A DNA stretch of 64,000 nt from Synechococcus sp. RCC307 (GTDB taxonomy: Bacteria; Cyanobacteriota; Cyanobacteriia; PCC-6307; Cyanobiaceae), in NCBI GenBank assembly GCA_000063525.1, contig CT978603.1, positions 305,105-369,104 of the forward strand. Reading direction: 5' to 3'. A model generated the notes under the pieces. The model had not been told where the DNA came from. It did no database searches and saw only the letters and a program-made list of their open reading frames with translations. Shown here in pieces: positions 24,524 to 34,278 of the stretch. The translations under genes were made by a program, and so were the position numbers. The first letter of the stretch is position 1; every line of letters begins with the position of its first letter.

Positions 24524-25727
24524 CGCTAGGCAGCAGCTCCTCCACCAGTGAGCTCAAAGCAGCCACAGCACCGGGCTGCCCCCGCAAGCTGCGCAGGTCG
24601 TCCTGCATCCCTCGGAGCCGCTGCGGCTCAGCGAGCCAGTCACGGGCTTCGCTGGCGATTTGCTCAGGGGTGATCGCCCCGACTCGCTCGGGCACCACGG
24701 CCCGGCCGGCACTGATGTTGGGCCAGGCCAAAAAGCCCCGGTTGCGCAAGCGCCAGGCCGTCAGGGCCACACCCACCAACCAGCGCAGCAGGGGCAGCCT
24801 CGCCACCAGGCCAAACCAGCCATCCCAGGCCTGCATCACATGCAGGTGTTGGGTGGGCAGCAGCACCAGCATCGGCACTCCAAGGGCCCCAAGCTCGGCG
24901 GTATTGGCGCCAACGGTGGTGAGGGCCAGAGCGCACTGGCTCAAGGGGCCATGGGCGGGATGCTCCTCCACCAGCAGGATTCGAGCTCCCCCGGAGCTCA
25001 CAAGCCAGCGCTGGCCGTCTTGCTCGATGAGCTCGGGCTCCTGGGTGCCATAAAAGCGCTGCAGCGGATTGCTGGGTCCCGCGAAAGCCTGCAGCTCCGC
25101 CACGGTGGTGGTGGGCGCAAGTGCCAGCAGAAATTGCGTTTGGGGCCGCAGAGTCCGTAGGGCCTCGGCGCAGCGCAGCAGAAATGGCATGCCCACCTGC
25201 AACTTGGCTCGTTTGGAACCAGGCAGTAGCGCCACCCACTCGCCGCTGGGTAAGGGGGCACTGGAGCGGGCTGAGCTGGAGAGGTCAGCCATCAGATCAC
25301 CCACCACCTGGCAGCGGGGTTGCCAGCGTTTGGCGAGCCGATCGGCGGCCGCGGGCCCCATCGCCGCAATGCGGTCGTTCCAGCGGGGCCAGCGCGCCAC
25401 CCATTCGGCATAGGTCAGGTGCCGGTAGCCCAGTCGCGCGGAAAGCAGCACAGTCCAAAACTGATCACCACCGAGAAACACCACCACACCGGCGGCTGGC
25501 CATGGGCCATGGCGTTGGGGCCGCAGCAGCAACCACCAAAAGCGTGATGCCGGCAGCACCCGGTCAAACAAATTCATGCGCCGAGCCACGTCGGCCTCGG
25601 TGCCCGTGGCGTTGGGACACGGCACCAACACCAACTGCAAACTCGTGCTTGGCAGGGCGCGTTGATGCAGCCGCTCCGCCAACGGACGAACCCAGGTGGT
25701 GAGCTCCCCGGGGCCATTGCAGACCAA
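24507..25727 (-). CDS. Lipid-A-disaccharide synthase-like glycosyltransferase (LpxB-related)
   Basis: A 406-residue GT-B protein with [20 protein letters not shown] at the N terminus, [29 protein letters not shown] in the first domain, and [11 protein letters not shown] and a [24 protein letters not shown] nucleotide-sugar site in the second. It is the cyanobacterial LpxB-like family, not a proven LpxB. TTG at 25727 is the nearest start; the open frame runs into tRNA-Leu, which ends 26 bases upstream, so a longer form is unlikely. Confidence 0.8.
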   Translation of the reverse strand: MVCNGPGELTTWVRPLAERLHQRALPSTSLQLVLVPCPNATGTEADVARRMNLFDRVLPASRFWWLLLRPQRHGPWPAAGVVVFLGGDQFWTVLLSARLGYRHLTYAEWVARWPRWNDRIAAMGPAAADRLAKRWQPRCQVVGDLMADLSSSARSSAPLPSGEWVALLPGSKRAKLQVGMPFLLRCAEALRTLRPQTQFLLALAPTTTVAELQAFAGPSNPLQRFYGTQEPELIEQDGQRWLVSSGGARILLVEEHPAHGPLSQCALALTTVGANTAELGALGVPMLVLLPTQHLHVMQAWDGWFGLVARLPLLRWLVGVALTAWRLRNRGFLAWPNISAGRAVVPERVGAITPEQIASEARDWLAEPQRLRGMQDDLRSLRGQPGAVAALSSLVEELLPSVGSNH

Positions 25728-25752
25728 AACGATGGCCCGTGATGGCTCTGAT

Positions 25753-25833
25753 GCGGATGGCGAGACTTGAACTCGCAAGACCGAAGTCACACGCCCCTCA
25801 AACGTGCGTGTCTACCAATTCCACCACATCCGC
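25753..25833 (-). tRNA. tRNA-Leu(GAG)
   Basis: The 81-base sequence GCGGATGTGGTGG... to ...CATCCGC folds as a class II tRNA: acceptor stem GCGGATG/CATCCGC, D arm with GGTAGACAC, anticodon loop TTGAGGG (GAG), a long variable arm TGACTTCGGTC and T arm GTTCAAGTC. CCA is not encoded. Confidence 0.95.
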
Positions 25834-25937
25834 GTGGTCTGCCAAGAGGCAGAAAGCGAGCGTACCAGTCGGTCTGGACGTTTGTGAAAGCGCCATGTGA
25901 ATCGCTGATAAAATCGCTCGCTGACGCGCTCCCCCCA

Positions 25938-27287
25938 TTGGGAATTGGCAAGCTTCTGATCGCCAACCGGGGTGAGATCGCTCTACGGATCATCCGCACT
26001 TGCCGGGAGATGGGCATCTCCACAGTGGCTGTGTACAGCACGGTGGACCGCAACGCCCTGCATGTGCAATTGGCTGATGAGGCCGTCTGCGTTGGGGACC
26101 CCCCCAGCGGCCGCAGTTATCTGAATATCCCCAACATCATTGCGGCGGCCACCTCCCGCGGTGCCGATGCGATTCACCCCGGTTACGGCTTTCTGGCTGA
26201 AAACGACCGCTTCGCTGAAATCTGCAGCGCCCATGGGCTGATCTTTGTGGGTCCATCGCCGGAGTCCATCCGGTCCATGGGTGATAAATCCACCGCTAAA
26301 GCCACCATGCAGCGGGTTGGGGTGCCCACCATCCCCGGCAGCGAAGGCCTGCTCGCCAGCGTCGATGAAGCAGCCCGTCTGGCGGGCTCGATGGGCTATC
26401 CCGTGATGATCAAAGCCACCGCAGGCGGTGGTGGTCGTGGCATGCGTCTGGTGCGCAGTGCCGATGAGCTGGAAAACCTCTTTAAAGCGGCCCAGGGTGA
26501 AGCCGAAGCGGCCTTCGGCAACCCGGGGCTCTACATGGAGAAATTCATCACGCGGCCGCGCCACGTTGAAGTGCAGATCCTCGCCGACCGCTTCGGCAAC
26601 GTCGTGCACCTCGGCGAGCGGGATTGCTCCATCCAGCGCCGCCACCAGAAATTGCTGGAGGAAGCTCCGAGCCCTGGGCTTGATCCTGAAACCCGCCGCC
26701 GCATGGGCGAAGCAGCCGTGGCAGCAGCCAAAACCATTGGCTACGAGGGCGCCGGCACTGTGGAATTCCTGCTGGATGCCTCCGGCGAGTTCTATTTCAT
26801 GGAAATGAACACGCGCATTCAAGTGGAGCATCCCGTCACCGAGGTGGTGACCGGCGTGGACTTGATCGCGCAACAGCTCAAGATTGCTGCCGGCGAAACC
26901 CTGGAGCTCAAACAGGACAGCATCAAGCTCCATGGCCATGCGATCGAGTGCCGCATCAATGCGGAGGATCCGCGACATGGCTTCCGCCCCTCACCAGGCA
27001 CCATCTCCGGTTGGCTGCCCCCCGGAGGGCCTGGCATTCGCATCGATAGCCACGTGTACACCGGCTACGACATCCCGCCCTTTTACGACTCGTTGATCGG
27101 CAAATTGATTGTCTGGGCGGAAGACCGGCCGGCAGCGTTGTTGCGTCTGCGCCGGGCGCTATCGGAATGCGCCGTGATTGGTGTGCCAACGACCATCGAC
27201 TTCCATCTCGCGCTGCTGGATCGTCCGGAGTTTCAAAACGCCCAGGTGCACACCAAATTTGTTGAGCAGGAGATGCTCAGCGACTAA
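25938..27287 (+). CDS. accC: Biotin carboxylase subunit of acetyl-CoA carboxylase
   Basis: A 449-residue ATP-grasp enzyme that carboxylates biotin on AccB with bicarbonate and ATP, the first step of fatty acid synthesis. Seen: [30 protein letters not shown], the ATP-grasp glycine loop [32 protein letters not shown] and the catalytic [19 protein letters not shown] at 25938 gives the family N terminus; the frame upstream overlaps the tRNA. The end overlaps the convergent YggT gene by four bases. Confidence 0.96.
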   Translation: MGIGKLLIANRGEIALRIIRTCREMGISTVAVYSTVDRNALHVQLADEAVCVGDPPSGRSYLNIPNIIAAATSRGADAIHPGYGFLAENDRFAEICSAHGLIFVGPSPESIRSMGDKSTAKATMQRVGVPTIPGSEGLLASVDEAARLAGSMGYPVMIKATAGGGGRGMRLVRSADELENLFKAAQGEAEAAFGNPGLYMEKFITRPRHVEVQILADRFGNVVHLGERDCSIQRRHQKLLEEAPSPGLDPETRRRMGEAAVAAAKTIGYEGAGTVEFLLDASGEFYFMEMNTRIQVEHPVTEVVTGVDLIAQQLKIAAGETLELKQDSIKLHGHAIECRINAEDPRHGFRPSPGTISGWLPPGGPGIRIDSHVYTGYDIPPFYDSLIGKLIVWAEDRPAALLRLRRALSECAVIGVPTTIDFHLALLDRPEFQNAQVHTKFVEQEMLSD

Positions 27288-27574
27288 GCGCTTTTGAGCA
27301 CCAGCTGGGTGATCAGCCCCTGCTGACCAACAAGAAGCTCGCGCAGCAAGCTCACCAAGCCAACCCAGATCACCGGGGTGACATCCACGCCGCCAATGGG
27401 TTGGATCAGCTTGCGCGTGGGGCTCAAAAGCGGCTCGGTGGGGATCACAACCAACGCCACCAAAGGATTTTCGCTGCTGATCTGGGGGTACCAGGTCAGC
27501 ACGATGCGGAACAGAAACAGCAGGGTCCAGGCCGCCAGCAACAGCCCGATCACCCAGCTGCTGACGCTCAACAT
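27284..27574 (-). CDS. YggT/Ycf19-family membrane protein
   Basis: A 96-residue protein with two hydrophobic segments, [10 protein letters not shown] and [22 protein letters not shown], diagnostic of YggT/Ycf19. In cyanobacteria and plastids relatives act in thylakoid or nucleoid organisation and photosystem or cytochrome assembly. ATG at 27574 is chosen. Confidence 0.88.
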   Translation of the reverse strand: MLSVSSWVIGLLLAAWTLLFLFRIVLTWYPQISSENPLVALVVIPTEPLLSPTRKLIQPIGGVDVTPVIWVGLVSLLRELLVGQQGLITQLVLKSA

Positions 27575-27667
27575 CGATATTGCTGTCACAAACTTCTAAG
27601 CGCTTGGCTGGGCACTCTATGAAGCCAGGTTCAGGCCCCGTAAGATGCCGCGACCACCAGTGGTGCC

Positions 27668-27790
27668 ATGACCCCCTCCCTCGCGAATTTCCTCAACAGT
27701 CTCGTGGCGGGTGCGCTGATCGTGGTGGTGCCCATCACCATCGCTTTGATCTTGATCAGCCAGACCGATCAGGTTGACCGCAAGCTCTGA
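27668..27790 (+). CDS. psbX: Photosystem II protein PsbX
   Basis: A 40-residue single-helix protein beginning [15 protein letters not shown] and with LILISQTD after the helix, the PsbX pattern. PsbX is a small PSII core subunit near cytochrome b559 that affects plastoquinone exchange. ATG at 27668. It lies between yggT and ycf66, an arrangement I recall from other cyanobacteria. Confidence 0.93.
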   Translation: MTPSLANFLNSLVAGALIVVVPITIALILISQTDQVDRKL

Positions 27791-27869
27791 TCGCCCTGGC
27801 GTGGCCGAAAGCCGCCCTTAAACTGATTGCAAAGGGCTGTATGGCCCGGCCGGGCCTGGGAGGGCACGA

Positions 27870-28724
27870 ATGGTTAATGCCAGCCTGAATTGGGCCAGCA
27901 TCGTTGGCATCGTCCTTGCTGTGGGCGGCTGCGTGCTGTACTTCCTGCGCAGCTTCAAGCCAGGGCTGGCCCGTGATTACGACGTTTTCTTTGCTGCCGT
28001 TGGTTTGCTGTGCGGCGGCATCCTCTTTTTTCAGGGATGGCGTTTAGATCCCATCCTTCAATTCGGTCAGTTTCTTTTAGCCTCCACCACCGTTTTCTTT
28101 GCCTACGAGTCGGTGCGCCTGCGCAGCGTCACCACCGAACAGGCTCGTCGTTCGGCCTACTTCGACGACGACGAACCGGTGCCCTCTCGCCCACGCATGG
28201 GTCGCGGTGAGTGGGGTGGCGATGAGCGCTTCGATGATCCCCAGCCCTTGCGCCGCAGGATTCGCTCCCGCGCCGATGGCTCTGACGACGGCGATGAGCG
28301 CGGTGATCAGGAGGATTTCTACCGCCCGCGGCGTCCTGAGCGCCGTGCGATCCCTGAGCGCGCCGAGAGCCGTTTCGATGAGGCCGACGCTGAGGATCGC
28401 GGTGGCCGCGGCAGCCGTGAGCGCAGCCGTTATGGCGCCAGCACCCGAGAGCCGCGCCCTGAGTTTGGCGCCCGCCGTCGTGAGCGCGATGCCAGCAGCA
28501 CCCGTCGCAGTGGCTCTCGCCCCGGTGGTGCCACAGACGACATGCCCCGCTCCAGTCGCCGGCCCTCGAGCCGTCCTGTGGCGGCTGCCCGTCCGGATCG
28601 CCCCAGCAGCACATCAATGCCCGAAGGCGCTCCCATCAGCGACGCTGACTTCTCACCGATCAGTAGCCGTCCTGCCCCATCGCAGCCGGCCAACCGCGAT
28701 AACAGCTCCCGTTTCGACGACTGA
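27870..28724 (+). CDS. ycf66: Ycf66-family membrane protein with disordered tail
   Basis: A 284-residue protein. The first ~85 residues hold three hydrophobic segments (LNWASIVGIVLAVGGCVLYFL, VFFAAVGLLCGGILFF, FGQFLLASTTVFFAYESVRL), the Ycf66 domain. From about 95 the chain is very polar, with Arg/Ser/Glu/Asp repeats (RRPERRAIPERAESRFDE, RPSSRPVAAARP). Ycf66 function is unknown; it is retained in some plastids. ATG at 27870. Confidence 0.9.
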   Translation: MVNASLNWASIVGIVLAVGGCVLYFLRSFKPGLARDYDVFFAAVGLLCGGILFFQGWRLDPILQFGQFLLASTTVFFAYESVRLRSVTTEQARRSAYFDDDEPVPSRPRMGRGEWGGDERFDDPQPLRRRIRSRADGSDDGDERGDQEDFYRPRRPERRAIPERAESRFDEADAEDRGGRGSRERSRYGASTREPRPEFGARRRERDASSTRRSGSRPGGATDDMPRSSRRPSSRPVAAARPDRPSSTSMPEGAPISDADFSPISSRPAPSQPANRDNSSRFDD

Positions 28725-28732
28725 TTGCCTCG

Positions 28733-29221
28733 GTGCGGCGCGCGCTGCTGCTGCTTGTGCTGGTGCTGCTGGCTGGATGTAGCCAGCGGTATTCAGCTCC
28801 AGGTCTTGGCGATCAAGAAGATCCTGCCCTCAGCGGTAATGGACGCTTGCTGGTGAGCGTTGTCGATCGTGGTGGCCGCCGTTCCTTGCGGCTCGTGGAA
28901 CGCTCCACCGGCCGGGAATTGCCATTGCCAGGCCTGCGCCAAGGCCAGCCGCACCGCTCGCCATCGTTGAGTTGGACCGGCCGTTATCTCGCCTTCATCC
29001 GCCAACGCGGCACACGCCCAGAGGCTGTGCTGCTCGATCGTCTCAGCGGCCGTTTGCAGCCCTTGGCCCTGCCCAATGACCGGCTGCCTGAGCGACTCAG
29101 CCTGGCCCCCGATGGTCAGCAGCTGGCGGTTCAAGTGCTGCGTCGCGGTCAGCTGGATTTGGAGCTGTTCCGCTTGCCCGGGCTTGAGCCTGATCTGCCG
29201 GCAGGAGCGCCGCTGCCATGA
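28733..29221 (+). CDS. Lipoprotein with TolB/WD40-like beta-propeller blades
   Basis: A 162-residue protein with a lipobox LVLLAGC at about 12-18. Two or three blade-like repeats follow (PALSGNGRLLVSVVDRGGRRSLRLVERSTG; PSLSWTGRYLAFIRQRG; LSLAPDGQQLAVQVLRRGQLDLELFRLP), as in TolB or WD40-like PD40 propellers, but too few for a closed propeller. GTG at 28733. The end overlaps the next gene as ATGA. Confidence 0.75.
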   Translation: MRRALLLLVLVLLAGCSQRYSAPGLGDQEDPALSGNGRLLVSVVDRGGRRSLRLVERSTGRELPLPGLRQGQPHRSPSLSWTGRYLAFIRQRGTRPEAVLLDRLSGRLQPLALPNDRLPERLSLAPDGQQLAVQVLRRGQLDLELFRLPGLEPDLPAGAPLP

Positions 29222-29697
29222 GGTTGCTGGCTTCGACTCTGCTTGGGCTCGTGCTGTTGAGCGGTTGCCAGGGCCTGCGGCTGCAGCCGCTGATGGGCGT
29301 CAACACCCGCCTCTCCACACCAGGCGATGACCGCTCCCCCTCGATGGCCCGTCAGGGGGTGGTGTGGATTGCCCCGGGTCCCGCCGGCCAGCATCAGGTG
29401 CGCTGGTTTGATCTGGCCAGCGGAATGGGCGGCCCGTTGCCAGGTCTCAACCGGCCCGATGCCCAGCCCATCAGCGTCAGTGTTGATGCCAAGGGATCCC
29501 GCATCGCCTTGGTGCGCAGCCTCGATGGCCGCACCGAGTTGTTGCTCTACAACCGCAACCTGGCCAGCGTGCGGCCGTTGATGCTGGTGCCTGCCGGGGT
29601 TCCGGCCCGTGTGGCGCTCAGCGCTGATGGGCAGCAGCTGGCCGTGCAGGTCAGCCGCGGCGGGCGTTGGGAGGTGGAGGTGATGCGTGTGCCTTAG
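29218..29697 (+). CDS. Second TolB-like lipoprotein, paralog of its neighbour
   Basis: A 159-residue lipoprotein (lipobox LVLLSGC) with the same closing blade, VALSADGQQLAVQVSRGGRWEVEVMRVP, and a middle blade SVSVDAKGSRIALVRSLDG. It overlaps the upstream paralog by four bases (ATGA). A local duplication is likely, and the two may assemble together; that is inference. Confidence 0.75.
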   Translation: MRLLASTLLGLVLLSGCQGLRLQPLMGVNTRLSTPGDDRSPSMARQGVVWIAPGPAGQHQVRWFDLASGMGGPLPGLNRPDAQPISVSVDAKGSRIALVRSLDGRTELLLYNRNLASVRPLMLVPAGVPARVALSADGQQLAVQVSRGGRWEVEVMRVP

Positions 29698-29708
29698 GCG
29701 CACTCGCC

Positions 29709-29903
29709 CTAGCTCAAGCCAGCCCAGTGCAGAAAGGTGGTGCCGCTGAAGGCTTCGATCAACAGAATTGCCACGAAGCCGAGCATGGCGAAACGGCCAT
29801 TGATGCGCTCGGCATAGCCACTCCAGCCAAAGCTGGGGATTTCGCTGGTGGTGGCACTGGTTTTCTGCTCAGCGGCAGCGTTGGAATCAGGTGCGCTAGC
29901 CAT
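29709..29903 (-). CDS. hli: High-light-inducible protein (HLIP/SCP), 64 residues
   Basis: The chlorophyll-binding motif AERINGRFAMLGFVA (ExxNGRxAMxGF) lies in the single transmembrane helix. HLIPs bind chlorophyll and carotenoid, help in photosystem assembly and dissipate excess energy. The N-terminal extension (about 1-25) is polar Ser/Thr/Ala-rich. ATG at 29903. It converges on the lipoprotein pair with about ten bases between stops. Confidence 0.95.
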   Translation of the reverse strand: MASAPDSNAAAEQKTSATTSEIPSFGWSGYAERINGRFAMLGFVAILLIEAFSGTTFLHWAGLS

Positions 29904-29966
29904 CAGCGGTGGTGGGGATGCAGTGGTTCTTAGCTGGTCGTGGGGGCTGGGCGCCAGCAGGCGGGC

Positions 29967-31958
29967 CTAGGCCGCTTCTGGGTCGTAGTTCACCGCTGGC
30001 ATCAAACGCCAATCGCCATTGCCCTCGAGTTGCAGCACGTTGGTGTGGAAACTCTTCAGCGATGGCCGGTGCCCCACGCTGATGAAGGCCAAATCGCGCT
30101 CCACCAGGAGCTCGTAGAGCAGCTTCTCGGTTTTGACATCCAAGGCACTGGTGGCCTCATCGAGCACCACGTAGCGCGGTGAGTTCAGCAGCAGGCGGCC
30201 AAAAGCCAGGCGCTGTTGCTCACCCAGCGACAGGATGCGGGGCCAGTCCTGCTTGATGTCCAGGTCGGGGTAGCGGCTCACCAGCTGCGGCAGGTTCACC
30301 TGCTCCAGCACGCTGCGCAGCTGGGCATCACTGAAGCGCTCCTCATCGCTGGGGTAGCAGAGCTGCTCGCGCAATGAGCCCAGCAGCATGTAGGGCTTCT
30401 GGGGAATAAACAGCAGATCGCCGGTTTCGGGGCGCTCCACGGTGCCCCGCCGCGGGCTCCACAGGCCACTGATCATCCGCATTAGGGAGGTTTTGCCGCA
30501 GCCGGAGGGGCCCACCACCAACATCCGCTCGTGGTCGTTGACGCTCAAATTGAGATCGCGGATGACGGGCAGCTCTCCTTTGGGCGTGTAGAGATCGGCG
30601 TGGCGAATCACGATGCCGCCACCGGACTGAATGATCTGGTTGCTGGGGTCAAGCGGCTGGGTACTGACCTCTTCCACCTTCGATTGGAAGCCCTCCAAAC
30701 GACTGATGCCGGCAGTGAATTTGGCCAGCTCTTCGATCTGGTTAACGATGAAGAACAGCGAACCTTCCACCATTCCATAGGCGAAGGACGCTTGAACGAA
30801 ACCGCCGTAATCCACCTCACCCATAAAGAAGGCCGGAGCCATCACCAAATACGGGAAGAAGTTGCCCGCGTAGTTGGTGGTTCGGCGCATCACATCAATA
30901 ATGACTCGCCAATTAATGATCAGGTTGAAGTTACGAATGACCGTGTCAAGTCGCCTACGCGTCTCCTGTGACTCTGGTTCTTCGCCAGCGTAAAAAGCGA
31001 TCGATTCGGCGTTGTCGCGAATGTGCACCAGGCCGTAGCGGAAGTCGGCCTCGTAGCGCAGTTGGTCGAACTGAAGCCCAACCAACTTGCGCCCAGCAAG
31101 AATCAATAAGGTGGTAGCCACAGCGGAATAGCCAAACAGGCTGAACGTGAGCACCTGGCTGATGCTCCACAGAATCAGGATGTTCAGCGAGAAAGTCAGC
31201 AAAGCATCGAAGATGCCGATCGTGAATCCAAGGCTTTGGAAGGTGAATGCATAGGTATCTTCTGTAATTCGTTGGTCAGGGTTGTCGACGTCAGTTGCTT
31301 GTTCGTCATTTGGATTGAGGACGTAATAAGCTCGGTTGCTCATGTAATCGCCAATCAGCGACTTCGAGAGCCAATCACGCCAGATATTGCTGAGTTTGTA
31401 GGTGAAAAAGAACTGTGAAATGCGTATCGGAAGTGCCACCACAAAGCAGGCGGCATAGATGATCAAGATCCGATAAAAGTTCGCTTCTTGCTTCTCCACC
31501 AAGGCATTGGTGAGATCGCGGGCAATGAAACCGATGCCAGCGTTGATGCCATTCACCGAAAGCAGCATCACAACGATCACGCCCAGCAGCAGCCAGTGCA
31601 GCCAGCGCCGCTGACGCAATTGCTGGCGGAACGCCACAAAGCTGGCGGCTCCCAGGATGAAGAGGGAGACAAAACCAATGCCCCACCAGGAGCTCCAGAT
31701 CCCGCTGATCGTGGCGGCAACGCCGCCGAAGTATTTCTCGGTTAGCGCCGGCTGCAGCTGCTCCAGGCTGCGGATGATTCCGGTGAGCAGGGCAAGCACC
31801 AGCCCGCCAACGCAGAACAGCAGCGAAACCAACAGCCACAGAAACTGCCAGCCACTGGCTTGGTCCAGGGGCAGGAAGAACGGCTGGGAGAGGTGGCGCA
31901 GCTTGCTGAGCTGCTGGCGCAGGGACTGGAGAGGACCTGCAGCGACGGTCGCGGTCAT
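29967..31958 (-). CDS. ABC transporter, membrane domain fused to ATPase (SbmA/BacA/ABCD-like)
   Basis: A 663-residue half-transporter. Six or so hydrophobic helices occupy residues about 35-400, and the family-typical ADFRYGLVHIRDNAESIAFYAGEEPE is seen, as in the YddA/ABCD (peroxisomal-type) subfamily. The ATPase has GPSGCGKTSL (Walker A), LSLGEQQRLAFGR (signature with SLGEQ in place of SGGQ, typical of this group) and YVVLDEATSALD (Walker B). Substrate is unknown; fatty-acyl, vitamin B12 or peptide transport are precedents. ATG at 31958 is chosen. Confidence 0.88.
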   Translation of the reverse strand: MTATVAAGPLQSLRQQLSKLRHLSQPFFLPLDQASGWQFLWLLVSLLFCVGGLVLALLTGIIRSLEQLQPALTEKYFGGVAATISGIWSSWWGIGFVSLFILGAASFVAFRQQLRQRRWLHWLLLGVIVVMLLSVNGINAGIGFIARDLTNALVEKQEANFYRILIIYAACFVVALPIRISQFFFTYKLSNIWRDWLSKSLIGDYMSNRAYYVLNPNDEQATDVDNPDQRITEDTYAFTFQSLGFTIGIFDALLTFSLNILILWSISQVLTFSLFGYSAVATTLLILAGRKLVGLQFDQLRYEADFRYGLVHIRDNAESIAFYAGEEPESQETRRRLDTVIRNFNLIINWRVIIDVMRRTTNYAGNFFPYLVMAPAFFMGEVDYGGFVQASFAYGMVEGSLFFIVNQIEELAKFTAGISRLEGFQSKVEEVSTQPLDPSNQIIQSGGGIVIRHADLYTPKGELPVIRDLNLSVNDHERMLVVGPSGCGKTSLMRMISGLWSPRRGTVERPETGDLLFIPQKPYMLLGSLREQLCYPSDEERFSDAQLRSVLEQVNLPQLVSRYPDLDIKQDWPRILSLGEQQRLAFGRLLLNSPRYVVLDEATSALDVKTEKLLYELLVERDLAFISVGHRPSLKSFHTNVLQLEGNGDWRLMPAVNYDPEAA

Positions 31959-31983
31959 GGCCGCATTCTCGCCGTCAAACGGC

Positions 31984-32331
31984 TTATCCGGGCGGCCAAG
32001 CCAGCGGACGGCCACCAATCACATGCACATGCAGGTGAAAGACGGTCTGACCAGCCTCAGCGCCGGTGTTGATCACGGTGCGCCAGTCCTGCAGGCCGGC
32101 CTCCTTGGCCACCTTGGCGGCCACCAGCAAGAGGTGCCCCAACAGGGCGCTATCGGAGGGCTGGGCTTCTTTGAGGCTGGGGATGTGTTGGCGCGGAATC
32201 ACCAGCAGGTGCACGGGGGCTTGCGGCTGAATATCGGCAAATGCAATGCAGTGCTCGTCCTCATGGATCCGCTCAGCAGGGATCTCGCCGCGCAGGATGC
32301 GTCCGAAAATCGTTGGGTTGTTCTCAGCCAT
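31984..32331 (-). CDS. HIT-family (HINT-like) nucleotide hydrolase
   Basis: A 115-residue protein with FGRILRGEIPAERIHEDEHCIAFADI at the N terminus and the histidine triad HLHVHVIGGR near 99-107. HINT enzymes hydrolyse AMP-amine bonds, and can take AMP from acyl- or lysyl-AMP. ATG at 32331. Upstream of it the frame is open but meaningless. Confidence 0.93.
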   Translation of the reverse strand: MAENNPTIFGRILRGEIPAERIHEDEHCIAFADIQPQAPVHLLVIPRQHIPSLKEAQPSDSALLGHLLLVAAKVAKEAGLQDWRTVINTGAEAGQTVFHLHVHVIGGRPLAWPPG

Positions 32332-32421
32332 CGGGCCTGTTCGTAAACCAGCACAGGTTTCCCGAAACGCTCCGGGACGCTTCAATGTATGTCGGTAGTT
32401 CGTGGCTGTCAGGCCGTTTCC

Positions 32422-32670
32422 ATGCTGCACAGGCAGTTTCAAGAGGAACTTGCGCAGCGGCGTCGCGGTCCCATCCGCAAACGCCTGGAGCCCGATTGGC
32501 AAGATGCCGGCATGAATCTGCTGGATTCGGTCAACCGCTTGGCTGATCTGATGGACGAAGCCGAGCAGCGCCTGGATCCCAGCCGCCGCACCGAATTGCA
32601 CGACTACACCGAAGCTTCGATTCGCCGCCTTGAGCGGCTGCGCTACCGCCTGCAGCAGCGCAACAGCTGA
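32422..32670 (+). CDS. Hypothetical helical protein, 82 residues
   Basis: Not recognised. MLHRQFQEELAQRRRGPIRKRLEPDW is basic and is followed by a long heptad-like region (LLDSVNRLADLMDEAEQRLD, SIRRLERLRYRLQQRNS). ATG at 32422; ATG at 32389 is possible. It precedes comM by about 40 bases on the same strand and might be cotranscribed. Confidence 0.55.
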   Translation: MLHRQFQEELAQRRRGPIRKRLEPDWQDAGMNLLDSVNRLADLMDEAEQRLDPSRRTELHDYTEASIRRLERLRYRLQQRNS

Positions 32671-32712
32671 GCCCCAGCGGGGAGTCATGGCAGCAGCGTT
32701 GGGCCATCGCCT

Positions 32713-34278
32713 GTGCTCGCTTTCTGTGGTGCGGCTGCCCTGCTGGGGTTAGAAGCCCATCCTGTTGCTGTTGAGGTCGACCTCGCTCCGGGTTTGCCGG
32801 GGTTCCAGCTGGTGGGGCTGAGTGATGCCAGTGGCCGCGATGCCCGTGAGCGGGTCCGTTCAGCCCTGCGCAACAGCGGCTTTCGGCCGCCGCAAAGCCG
32901 GGTGGTGGTCAGCCTTGCTCCAGCGGATCTGCCCAAACAGGGAGCCGGCTTTGATTTAGCGATTGCTTTGGCGTTGCTGGTCGCCTCCGGTCAGCTAGAT
33001 CCTGCGCGGCTGCAGGCCCATTGGGCTTTTGGTGAGTTGTCTCTCGATGGGAGCCTGCGCCCTGTTCAGGGGGTTTTGGCTGTTGTTTTGGCAGCGCAGC
33101 AGGCTGCCGCCTCAGGTTTGATCCTTCCGCAAGCCAATGCCAGCGAGGCGCCGGTGCTCGACGCGCTGCCCCTGTATCCAGCCAGCAGCCTCAGCGCTGT
33201 GGTGGCGGCGTTGCAAGGCCGAGCCTCCTGGTCCTCCCGGCCCCAGCTGCATCCATGCCAGCCGCCTTTCGTAGGGGTTGATCTGCAGCAGGTGCTCGGC
33301 CAAAGCCAGGGACGCCGCGCTGCTGAGCTGGCGGCGGCCGGTGGGCATCACCTGTTGCTGGTGGGACCACCAGGCTGCGGCAAAACCATGTTGGCCTCGG
33401 CCTTGCTTGGCCTCCTGCCTCCGCTGGATAACGAGCAGGCCCTGATGGTGAGTCACATCCACACGATGGTGGGCCTGCGATCGGCTGGAGCTCCGCTGCT
33501 GCACCACCCCCCCTTTCGCGCGCCGCACCACAGCAGCACAGCCGCAGCCTTGGTGGGTGGGGGCCTTGGTCCCAGGCCTGGTGAGCTCACCCTCGCCCAT
33601 CACGGCCTGCTGTTTCTCGATGAGCTGGCGGAATTTCGGCGCCCTGTGCTCGACCAGTTGCGGCAGCCCTTGGAGAGCGGTGAGGTGCTCATTGCTCGCG
33701 CCAAGCAGGCCCTGCGTTTTCCCTCCCAGACGTTGCTGGTGGGGGCCACCAACCCTTGCCCATGCGGCTGGTGGGGGGATCCACGTCAGGGCTGTTGCTG
33801 CGGACAGCACCGCCGGCAGCAGTATTGGAACCGCATCAGTGGTCCATTGCTGGATCGCTTTGATTTGCAGGTGTCCTTGCGCAGTGATGCCTGCGCCAGC
33901 CCATCCAGCAGCCCGCCAGAGGCCACCGCCGTGGTGGCGCGGCGGGTTCACAGGGCACGCCAAAGGATGCGGCAGCGCAATCCGTCGGGTCGCTGCAATG
34001 GGCGCTTAACGGCAGCCCAGCTCAACGGCTGTGTGCAGTTGAGCCCCCAGGCCGAAGGCTGGTGGAGGGATGAGCGGCTGGCTCACCTGTTGAGCGGGCG
34101 CCGGCGGCATCGTCTGCTGGCGGTTGCCCAAACCCTGGCGGATTTGGCGGCGAGCCCTGTGGTGGAACCGCAGCATTTGGCTGAAGCCCTGTTGTTTCGC
34201 TCGCTGGAGCGCTCAGTCGCCCGTGATGGTGGTCTCGACCCAGGCTTGGCCGGGCGGCCTGGTGTCGCAGCTGATTGA
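32713..34278 (+). CDS. comM: YifB/ComM-type AAA ATPase (Mg-chelatase subunit-like)
   Basis: A 521-residue ATPase. The N-terminal S5/lon-like domain has VEVDLAPGLPGFQLVGLSDASGRDARERVRSAL (split over about 20-52). Walker A is GPPGCGKTM near 218-226, FRAPHHSSTAAALVGGG and FLDELAEFRRPVLDQLRQPLE follow, and a C-terminal ChlI-like helix bundle ends the chain. ComM is a helicase that helps branch migration in natural transformation. GTG at 32713. Marine cyanobacteria commonly keep comM. Confidence 0.92.
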   Translation: MLAFCGAAALLGLEAHPVAVEVDLAPGLPGFQLVGLSDASGRDARERVRSALRNSGFRPPQSRVVVSLAPADLPKQGAGFDLAIALALLVASGQLDPARLQAHWAFGELSLDGSLRPVQGVLAVVLAAQQAAASGLILPQANASEAPVLDALPLYPASSLSAVVAALQGRASWSSRPQLHPCQPPFVGVDLQQVLGQSQGRRAAELAAAGGHHLLLVGPPGCGKTMLASALLGLLPPLDNEQALMVSHIHTMVGLRSAGAPLLHHPPFRAPHHSSTAAALVGGGLGPRPGELTLAHHGLLFLDELAEFRRPVLDQLRQPLESGEVLIARAKQALRFPSQTLLVGATNPCPCGWWGDPRQGCCCGQHRRQQYWNRISGPLLDRFDLQVSLRSDACASPSSSPPEATAVVARRVHRARQRMRQRNPSGRCNGRLTAAQLNGCVQLSPQAEGWWRDERLAHLLSGRRRHRLLAVAQTLADLAASPVVEPQHLAEALLFRSLERSVARDGGLDPGLAGRPGVAAD

